From positions 2,703,157 through 2,767,156 of the forward strand of contig OV696605.1 of the NCBI GenBank assembly GCA_927797885.1: DNA of 64,000 nt, read 5' to 3'. The first letter of the stretch is position 1. Each line of letters starts with the position of its first letter. Under the pieces are notes generated by a model that saw only the letters and a program-made list of their open reading frames with translations, ran no database searches and was not told where the DNA came from. Shown piece by piece: positions 8,121 through 14,033 of this stretch. This DNA is from Gloeomargaritales cyanobacterium VI4D9. GTDB taxonomy: Bacteria; Cyanobacteriota; Cyanobacteriia; Gloeomargaritales; Gloeomargaritaceae. The translations under genes and the position numbers were made by a program.

Positions 8121-10298
8121 TCAAGCAAATAAAATCGTGGTATGTCCCGCCCGGGGTTTGCTGTTTTGGGTGGATAGGGCTGGGGCAATCGGGACACTGG
8201 GGCGCAGGCTGTTGAGTTCCGCCAGGAGAATGGCACTGCTGTTGATCATCACCGCCAGCACCGGGTCGAGGGCGAAAAACACCCCCCCCAGCACAATACT
8301 CAGGTTGGGCACCACCACCAGCCCCAGGTTTTGGTAAATCACCGTCATGGTTTCCCGGGCGATCTGAATGCCATAGACCAAACTCCGCAGGTCATCCTGG
8401 GTCAAGATCACATCCGCCGTATCGGTAGCCAAAGCAGTCCCCCCCTGGAGTGCGATAGAAACACTGGCATAGGCCAAAACGGGGGCATCGTTGATCCCCT
8501 CCCCCACATAGGCCACCCGTTGCCCCTGGTGTTCAAATTGCTTGAGGACTTCCACCTTCTGGTCGGGCAGGAGTTCCGCATGCACCCGCTCCGGGGGAAT
8601 CCCCAGTCGTTCGGCGGTGATCTGGGCGGCTGGGAGCAAATCCCCGGTTAACACATAGGCAGTCAGTCCCATGTCCTGCAAGGCTTGCACGGCCAATTCG
8701 GCTTCGGGACGCAGGGGATTGGTCAACGCCACCACCCCCAACAGCCGTTCCCCCCGAGCCACATAGACCCGAGAATAGCCCGCTTCCCGCAGGTGGGGGT
8801 ACATCTGGTGGACTATTTCCGTATCAATTCCCTCCTCCCGCAACCACCGACCACTGCCAACCCGCACCACCGCCTCCCCCAAGGTCGCCCGCATCCCCTG
8901 CCCCGGCAACACCTCCACCGTGCCCACCGCCGCCGGTTCAATGCCAAAATCCTCCCCGTACTGCACAATCGCCAGGGAAGCCGGATGGAGCGAAGCCTTG
9001 CACAATGCGGTTGCCAACTCCAGCAGGGTAAACGTGTCGGTCTCCGGATCGATCAGGAACACATCAAACACCTGCGCCTGCCCCTGGGTGAGCGTACCGG
9101 TTTTGTCAAAGACGATGCCATCTACCTGCGCCAGCATTTCCAACGCCCGCCCGGAACGGATATACAAACCGTACTGCGCCGCCTGCCGTACCGCTGTCAA
9201 AATCGCCGTCGCCGAAGCCAACTTGACCCCCGTGCCGAAGTCCAACTGCAACAGTGCCAGGGCTTGGTGCCAGTTCCCCGTCAGGACAAACAATACCCCA
9301 CTGAGAAAAAGAATCGGTGTAATCGTCCATTCCCCCACCCGCTCCGCATAGTCCGACACCCGCGAATCCGGTTCCGGAGCCGCCTGCAAAAGCTCCAAAG
9401 CCTGACCCATGCGCGTATCCTTGCCCGTTTCCTCCGCCCGCACCCACAATTGCCCCCGCACCACCAACCCCGACGCATACACCCGGGTTCCCGGTTGGCA
9501 GGGCTGTAAACGCACCTCCCCGCTGAGATTTTGGTTGTCCACCAAGCCTTCCCCCCGTACCACCGTGCCATCCACCGGAATCCGCTCCCCGTAGGTCAAC
9601 ACCACCACATCCCCCTGTTCCACCGTCACCAAGGGCACCAGCACCTCCTCCCCCCGGCGTTCCACCCGCACCTGCACCGATGCCACATCCATCAACACCG
9701 CATGGCGGCGACTGGTTTGCCGTGCCGTAGCATCCCGTACCAGTTCCGTTGCCTCCCCAATCGTCAACTGCAAGGTAGGCGGCACATACTGCCCCTCCAA
9801 GGCATGGATCACCGTCCACAGACTATCCAACACGTCCAGATTTAACTTGCGCTCATGGCTCAAGGCGTGCCAACTGGAAATAAATACCGGTCTCGCCGCC
9901 CACAGCACCACCCCCATCATCACCCAAGCCGGAATCGGCACCTGCAACCCCGTTGTCGCTATCCCCAACCCCAAAGCCAACAACGGCCAACCAAATTGTT
10001 CCGCCCAATCCTCCTGGGAATCCTCTCCCCAAGCACCTTCCGCCTCCCCCCACGCCTGCGCCGCCTCCGTGATACAGGCCAGCACCGCCTGCCGCTCCCC
10101 CCCCTCCACCACCACACAGGCCGCCCAGATGGAACACCGCAGTCCCACCACCCCCGGCACCCGCTCCAACAACCAAAGCAAATATTCCCGATAGGCCGGG
10201 TCAACCGCCAGCAAGGGCACCCGCACCCGCACCCGCCCCGGCACCTCATGCACTACCCGATAGACGACCTGAGGAACCGGAGCAACGGCCAAGGACAT
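8121..10298 (-). CDS. Heavy-metal P1B-type ATPase, CPx motif absent
   Basis: A membrane pump of 725 residues that should couple ATP hydrolysis to metal translocation. The N-terminus (12-85) is an HMA-like fold without CxxC. The actuator motif appears as LSGE near 258, the phosphorylation site as DKTGTLT with D398, then TGD and GEGINDAP in the C-terminal half. The membrane helix before the phosphorylation domain reads LDFGTGVKLASATA at the place where CPC or SPC is expected, so this belongs to a non-CPx subgroup whose metal I cannot predict from motifs. It follows the metallothionein gene by 54 bp on the same strand, probably as one zinc- or cadmium-inducible operon. Confidence 0.85.
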   Translation of the reverse strand: MSLAVAPVPQVVYRVVHEVPGRVRVRVPLLAVDPAYREYLLWLLERVPGVVGLRCSIWAACVVVEGGERQAVLACITEAAQAWGEAEGAWGEDSQEDWAEQFGWPLLALGLGIATTGLQVPIPAWVMMGVVLWAARPVFISSWHALSHERKLNLDVLDSLWTVIHALEGQYVPPTLQLTIGEATELVRDATARQTSRRHAVLMDVASVQVRVERRGEEVLVPLVTVEQGDVVVLTYGERIPVDGTVVRGEGLVDNQNLSGEVRLQPCQPGTRVYASGLVVRGQLWVRAEETGKDTRMGQALELLQAAPEPDSRVSDYAERVGEWTITPILFLSGVLFVLTGNWHQALALLQLDFGTGVKLASATAILTAVRQAAQYGLYIRSGRALEMLAQVDGIVFDKTGTLTQGQAQVFDVFLIDPETDTFTLLELATALCKASLHPASLAIVQYGEDFGIEPAAVGTVEVLPGQGMRATLGEAVVRVGSGRWLREEGIDTEIVHQMYPHLREAGYSRVYVARGERLLGVVALTNPLRPEAELAVQALQDMGLTAYVLTGDLLPAAQITAERLGIPPERVHAELLPDQKVEVLKQFEHQGQRVAYVGEGINDAPVLAYASVSIALQGGTALATDTADVILTQDDLRSLVYGIQIARETMTVIYQNLGLVVVPNLSIVLGGVFFALDPVLAVMINSSAILLAELNSLRPSVPIAPALSTQNSKPRAGHTTILFA

Positions 10299-10352
10299 CC
10301 ATTCATTCCCAAAACAATTATCCCTAGCCTATCACCCCGGTTCCCCATCTAC

Positions 10353-10499
10353 CTAACAGGGACAACCCTCATGCCCACAACCCGGCCCCTGGGGATGCCC
10401 CTGGGCACAGGCCTCACTGCAATACACCTTGTCCCCCACCCGCAGCGCCGTCGCCGGATCAACTTGGCAAACGCACCGCTCACAATCACATTTCACCAT
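10353..10499 (-). CDS. smtA: SmtA-type metallothionein
   Basis: A 48-residue cytoplasmic protein beginning MVKCDCERCVCQVDP, with YCSEACAQGH in the middle and CGHEGCPC at the end. It has nine cysteines and two histidines in the cyanobacterial SmtA/BmtA arrangement, which binds a Zn4 cluster and also cadmium. It is preceded by a GGAGG ribosome-binding site eight bases upstream and by an SmtB/ZiaR-like operator at about 10532-10555. The P-type ATPase gene follows on the same strand. The cysteine spacing makes the call firm despite the small size. Confidence 0.93.
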   Translation of the reverse strand: MVKCDCERCVCQVDPATALRVGDKVYCSEACAQGHPQGPGCGHEGCPC

Positions 10500-10531
10500 C
10501 ACCGCACCTCCATAAAACGGAATGATTCAAT

Positions 10532-10555
10532 CATATATGAACATTTATTCATGTG
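10532..10555 (-). promoter_or_regulatory. Predicted SmtB/ArsR-family operator upstream of smtA
   Basis: The segment contains ATGAACATTTATTCAT (10537-10552), an imperfect inverted repeat of ATGAAyA half-sites. It closely resembles the operators bound by SmtB and ZiaR in other cyanobacteria, which are released by zinc. It lies about 35 bp upstream of the smtA start and also faces the divergent transaldolase gene. No SmtB-like repressor gene is visible within the window, so the regulator must be elsewhere. Confidence 0.7.
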
Positions 10556-10653
10556 TCAAGGGGAGGGGGAAACCTATAGTTGGTCTTAAGTCTGGGGGGG
10601 ATAGCCAAGCGCTTGGGGACAATAGGGTTACAGTCTGCCCAGGAGGGAAATGT

Positions 10654-11769
10654 ATGAATGCGCCCAATCCCCTGTTAGAGATTCCCCGGTACGGCCAGAG
10701 CATTTGGATGGACAATTTGAGCCGGAATTTGATCGTCTCCGGTGAATTACAGCGGTTGATCAGCACCCGGGGCATTTGTGGGATTACCTCCAACCCGGCC
10801 ATTTTTGAAAAAGCCATTGCCGGGAATGCCATTTACGATGCGGACATTATTGCCGGTGCCAAGGCGGGTTTGTCCGTGACCCAGATTTACGAATCCCTGG
10901 TCTTCAAAGACATTCAGGATGCCTGTGATATTTTTCGGCCCATTTATGATGCCACCCAAGGGTTAGACGGGTATGTGAGTTTGGAAGTCGCCCCGGAATT
11001 GGCGCGGGACACGGCCGGAACGGTGCGGGAAGCCCTGCGGTATGCCGAGGCCATCAACCGTCCCAACGTGATGATCAAAATTCCGGGTACCCCCGAGGGT
11101 CTGGCCGCGGTGGAGCAGGTGATCGCCGCCGGTATCAATGTGAATATCACCCTGCTGTTCAGTGTGCAAAGCTATGTGGACACCGCCTGGGCGTACATCC
11201 GGGGGTTAGAGGCACGGGTCGCCAAGGGGGAACCGATTGACCGGATCGCCTCCGTTGCCAGCTTTTTCCTGAGCCGGATTGACAGCAAGGTGGACAAGCT
11301 CCTCACGGCCATCGGCACCGATGCGGCCAAGGCGTTGTTGGGGAAAGTGGCCATTGCCAATGCCAAGGTGGCCTACGAGCGGTTCCAAGAAATTCTCCAA
11401 GACCCCCGCTGGCAAGCCCTCGCTGCCCAGGGAGCCAAGGTGCAACGCCTGTTGTGGGCGAGTACCAGCACCAAAAACCCCCAGTACAGCGATGTGATGT
11501 ACGTGGAGGAACTGGTGGGTGCCAACACGGTGAACACCCTGCCCCCGGAGACCATCGAGGCCTGCGCCGACCATTGCCACATCAGTGACCATCTGCGGGA
11601 TGGGTTTGACCAGGCGGAGCAGGTGCTGGCCCAGGTGCAGGCCCTGGGAATTGACCTGGACCAAGTGATGGCGGAATTGCTGGAGGAGGGGATTCAAAAA
11701 TTCATTGACCCCTTTACCGCTTTGATGCGTTCCCTTAGCGATAAGGTGGCGCAACTCACCCCCGCCTAG
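10654..11769 (+). CDS. tal: Transaldolase
   Basis: Cytoplasmic enzyme of the pentose phosphate pathway, transferring a dihydroxyacetone unit between sugar phosphates. The 371-residue protein has SIWMDNLSRNLI near the N-terminus, GITSNPAIFEKAI, and the Schiff-base lysine K142 in NVMIKIPGTPEG, followed by NITLLFS and a LWASTSTKNP segment. The start ATG at 10654 follows an AGGAGGG ribosome-binding site; an earlier in-frame start at 10522 would cover the smtA operator. The next gene tadA begins directly after its stop. Confidence 0.95.
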   Translation: MNAPNPLLEIPRYGQSIWMDNLSRNLIVSGELQRLISTRGICGITSNPAIFEKAIAGNAIYDADIIAGAKAGLSVTQIYESLVFKDIQDACDIFRPIYDATQGLDGYVSLEVAPELARDTAGTVREALRYAEAINRPNVMIKIPGTPEGLAAVEQVIAAGINVNITLLFSVQSYVDTAWAYIRGLEARVAKGEPIDRIASVASFFLSRIDSKVDKLLTAIGTDAAKALLGKVAIANAKVAYERFQEILQDPRWQALAAQGAKVQRLLWASTSTKNPQYSDVMYVEELVGANTVNTLPPETIEACADHCHISDHLRDGFDQAEQVLAQVQALGIDLDQVMAELLEEGIQKFIDPFTALMRSLSDKVAQLTPA

Positions 11770-12237
11770 GTGACTCCGGCCAGCCACACAGACTGGATGC
11801 GGTTGGCTCTGGCCTTGGCGGCGCGGGCGGGGCAAGCCGGGGATGTCCCCGTTGGTGCGGTGATTGTCAATGGGCAGGGGCAGTGTATTGCCCAAGCGGA
11901 AAATCAACGCCAGCGCACCCATGACCCCACCGCCCATGCGGAGATTCTGGCTCTGCGGCAGGCGGGCATGGCCTTGGGAACCTGGTACCTCACCGAATGT
12001 ACCCTGTATGTCACCTTGGAACCCTGTCCCATGTGTGCCGGAGCCTTGGTGAATGCCCGGATTGGTGCCCTGGTATATGGTGCCAGTGACCCTAAGGCTG
12101 GAGCCATTGACAGTGTGATCCAAGTTCCCAGTAGTCCGGCCTCCAACCATCGTTTTCCAGTGATTAGCGGCATTTTAGCGGCGGAATGTCGAGAACTTTT
12201 ACAAAATTGGTTTCGCCAGCGGCGGCACAGTCCCTAA
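11770..12237 (+). CDS. tadA: tRNA-specific adenosine deaminase
   Basis: Deaminates the wobble adenosine of tRNA-Arg(ACG) to inosine. The 155-residue cytidine-deaminase-fold protein shows the zinc-binding and proton-shuttle motif HAEILAL and the second zinc motif PCPMCAGA. The GTG start at 11770 abuts the transaldolase TAG, suggesting coupled translation; an ATG at 11797 is an alternative that would still keep the domain. The gene ends 40 bp before tRNA-Ala. Confusion with guanine or cytosine deaminases is possible, but the MCAGALVNARI segment favours TadA. Confidence 0.88.
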   Translation: MTPASHTDWMRLALALAARAGQAGDVPVGAVIVNGQGQCIAQAENQRQRTHDPTAHAEILALRQAGMALGTWYLTECTLYVTLEPCPMCAGALVNARIGALVYGASDPKAGAIDSVIQVPSSPASNHRFPVISGILAAECRELLQNWFRQRRHSP

Positions 12238-12277
12238 CAAGACACTCTCTGTGCCATAATAAAAAACGCATCATTAC

Positions 12278-12350
12278 GGGGCTATAGCTCAGTTGGTAGA
12301 GCACCTCAATGGCATTGAGGGGGTCAGCGGTTCGAGTCCGCTTAGCTCCA
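12278..12350 (+). tRNA. tRNA-Ala (anticodon GGC)
   Basis: A full cloverleaf can be drawn. The acceptor GGGGCTA pairs with TAGCTCC, followed by discriminator A. The D arm is GCTCAGTTGGTAGAGC. The anticodon stem CCTCA/TGAGG encloses the loop ATGGCAT, with anticodon GGC at 12311-12313. The T arm contains GGTTCGAGTCC. CCA is not encoded. The 3' end forms the left attachment site of the integrated element. Confidence 0.95.
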
Positions 12351-12369
12351 TCTTAAACCCATCTCAGAC
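12345..12369. other. Left attachment site (attL)
   Basis: Starts GCTCCATCTTAAACCC, whose first six bases are the tRNA-Ala 3' end. It matches the attR segment at 23 of 25 positions, and weaker similarity (AAGTCCT) extends beyond. Use of a tRNA 3' end is typical for tyrosine recombinases of this type. Confidence 0.8.
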
Positions 12370-12451
12370 CATCTCATTAAGTCCTGAAAGCCCCGCCCAG
12401 AGCCACTTTTAGATTACCCCTTCATCTTGTAAGGTCTCACGGCATCCCAGG

Positions 12452-12474
12452 TTATCCCCTAAAATTAGGGATAA
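12452..12474. promoter_or_regulatory. Palindrome between attL and the integrase gene
   Basis: TTATCCCCTAA is followed by TTAGGGATAA after two bases, an imperfect palindrome 44 bp before the integrase start. Its position fits an integrase or AlpA binding site, or an operator for the int promoter. No direct evidence separates these. Confidence 0.4.
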
Positions 12475-12517
12475 GGTTAGGGGCAGAAAAAATTTTGTAC
12501 TGCGTGGTTATCCCCAG

Positions 12518-13729
12518 ATGGGCAAAGGGCTGACGGATACGGCGATACGGGCGATTAGGGCGGTGGAGAAGGTCACCCGGTTTTATGACACTGGGGGGCT
12601 GTACTTGGAAGTGACCCCAGAGGGCGGGAAGCGGTGGCGCATCAAGTATTACTGGGAGCGCAAAGAGAAGCGGTTATCGTTGGGGACGTACCCGGAGATC
12701 AGCCTAAAGGTGGCACGGGAGCGGCGGGATGAGATTCGCTCTAAAGTGGCGCAGGGGATAGACCCTAGTGCGGAACGGCAAGCCCTCAAGGAAGCGCAAA
12801 TAGCGCAGGAATCCACACTGGAAGTAGTCGCTCGGGAATGGTTCATCAAGCATTCTCCCAAGTGGGCGGCCAGTCATGGGGAAACGGTTTTACGCAGGCT
12901 AGAACGGGACATTTTCCCTTGGCTGGGGGCGCAACCCATTGGGGATATTGATGCCGTGACCCTGTTGCAGACGCTCCGGCGGGTGGAACAGCGGGGCAGT
13001 CTGGAGACCGCCCATCGGGAATTAAATATCTGTAGCCAGGTGTGGAGATATGCGGTGGCAACGGGACGGGCGAAACGGGACATTACCTATGACCTGCGGG
13101 GGGCATTACCGCCAGTGCAAAAACACCATTTCCCCGCCGTGACCGACCCCCAGCAACTAGGACAGATTCTTAAACTGGTCTGGAGCTACTCGGGGTTCCC
13201 AGTGGTGTGTACTGCCCTAAAAATCGCACCGTATGTATTTGTCCGACCGGGGGAATTAAGGACTATGCGATGGGCGGATATTGACTGGTCAGCCCGGGAA
13301 TGGCGGTTTAATCTCAGCAAAACGGGACAGCCCCACATCGTACCGCTGGCGGAACAGGTGGTGGCATTGTTGCAGGAGCTACAGCCCATCACCGGGCGGG
13401 GCGAGTTTGTGTTCCCCAGTGGCCGGGGTGGTGGCCGCCCGATGAGTGATGGCGCAGTTCTGGCGGCACTGCGTACCCTGGGAATCCCCAAAGAAATTAT
13501 GACCGGGCATAGTTGGAGGGCGACCGCTAGAACATTACTCGATGAACACCTCGGGTTCCGGGTGGAACTCATCGAACATCAACTAGGGCATAACGTCAAA
13601 GACCCGTTAGGGAGAGCCTATAACCGCACACAATTTTTACGGGAACGACACAAGATGATGCGGGACTGGGCAGATTATTTAGACCGGCTCAGGTCAGTTA
13701 GGGTTGACCTGGTCAACCCTGACTTTTAG
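12518..13729 (+). CDS. int: Tyrosine-type site-specific integrase (DUF4102/P4 type)
   Basis: Catalyses integration and excision of the island. The 403-residue protein has an N-terminal arm-binding DUF4102-like domain (about 1-90, with LSLGTYPEISLKVARERRDE), a SAM-like core-binding domain (100-190) and a C-terminal catalytic domain. The active-site set is visible: R243 in VRPGELR, K268 in SKTG, H331 and R334 in GHSWR, H358 in HQLGH and the nucleophile Y368 in AYNRTQ. It lies directly next to attL and points into the element, as in P4- and PICI-type islands. The ATG at 12518 has no strong ribosome-binding site. Confidence 0.93.
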   Translation: MGKGLTDTAIRAIRAVEKVTRFYDTGGLYLEVTPEGGKRWRIKYYWERKEKRLSLGTYPEISLKVARERRDEIRSKVAQGIDPSAERQALKEAQIAQESTLEVVAREWFIKHSPKWAASHGETVLRRLERDIFPWLGAQPIGDIDAVTLLQTLRRVEQRGSLETAHRELNICSQVWRYAVATGRAKRDITYDLRGALPPVQKHHFPAVTDPQQLGQILKLVWSYSGFPVVCTALKIAPYVFVRPGELRTMRWADIDWSAREWRFNLSKTGQPHIVPLAEQVVALLQELQPITGRGEFVFPSGRGGGRPMSDGAVLAALRTLGIPKEIMTGHSWRATARTLLDEHLGFRVELIEHQLGHNVKDPLGRAYNRTQFLRERHKMMRDWADYLDRLRSVRVDLVNPDF

Positions 13730-13778
13730 TTGCAGGCAGGCTTTGATGAGACTTAATCAACATATTGGGGGCGAAAAA

Positions 13779-13958
13779 ATGCCGGAGAAACTCTTGAAGA
13801 TTAATGAATTGGTTGAGTACGTTGGGCTGAGCAGAAGTTCAGTCTACCGGTTAGCAAGTTTGAACCGATTTCCCAAACCCGTGCGGATTGGGATTCGTGC
13901 GGTGGCCTGGAAGTCGAGCGATATTAACGCCTGGCTGAGCCGATTGGGGACGGATTAA
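13779..13958 (+). CDS. AlpA-like excisionase/transcriptional regulator
   Basis: A 59-residue protein with a MerR-type winged helix-turn-helix: KINELVEYVGLSRSSVYRL, then a basic FPKPVRIGIRAVAWKSSDIN wing. This is the AlpA family pattern, whose members activate or direct excision in P4-like and PICI elements. The ATG at 13779 follows a GGGGG run; upstream in-frame starts at 13704 and 13746 would overlap or crowd the integrase end and lack family similarity. A GC-rich hairpin follows the stop. Confidence 0.85.
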   Translation: MPEKLLKINELVEYVGLSRSSVYRLASLNRFPKPVRIGIRAVAWKSSDINAWLSRLGTD

Positions 13959-13968
13959 CAAAAAAATT

Positions 13969-13996
13969 GCCCCCCAGGGCGGCGGCTCCGGGGGGC
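13969..13996 (+). terminator. Intergenic hairpin 1 of the island (alpA to primase)
   Basis: GCCCCCC pairs with GGGGGGC around a 14-base loop, followed by GTTTAGTT and then, about 20 bases later, the AGGAG of the primase gene. It resembles six other hairpins in the island that sit between gene stop and next ribosome-binding site, so it may be an attenuator or mRNA stabiliser rather than a strict terminator. Confidence 0.55.
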
Positions 13997-14033
13997 GTTT
14001 AGTTCAAAACAAAAACTCTAGGAGTATCCTACC

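Noticed and set aside
8685-9509. Long plus-strand frames opposite the P-type ATPase gene
   Set aside because: They are mirror frames of a C-rich gene: compositions are dominated by H, P, R and Q, and the ATPase motifs on the other strand are unambiguous.
10500-10653. smtB repressor gene between smtA and transaldolase
   Set aside because: The gap of 154 bp is too short and contains only the operator and the two promoters.
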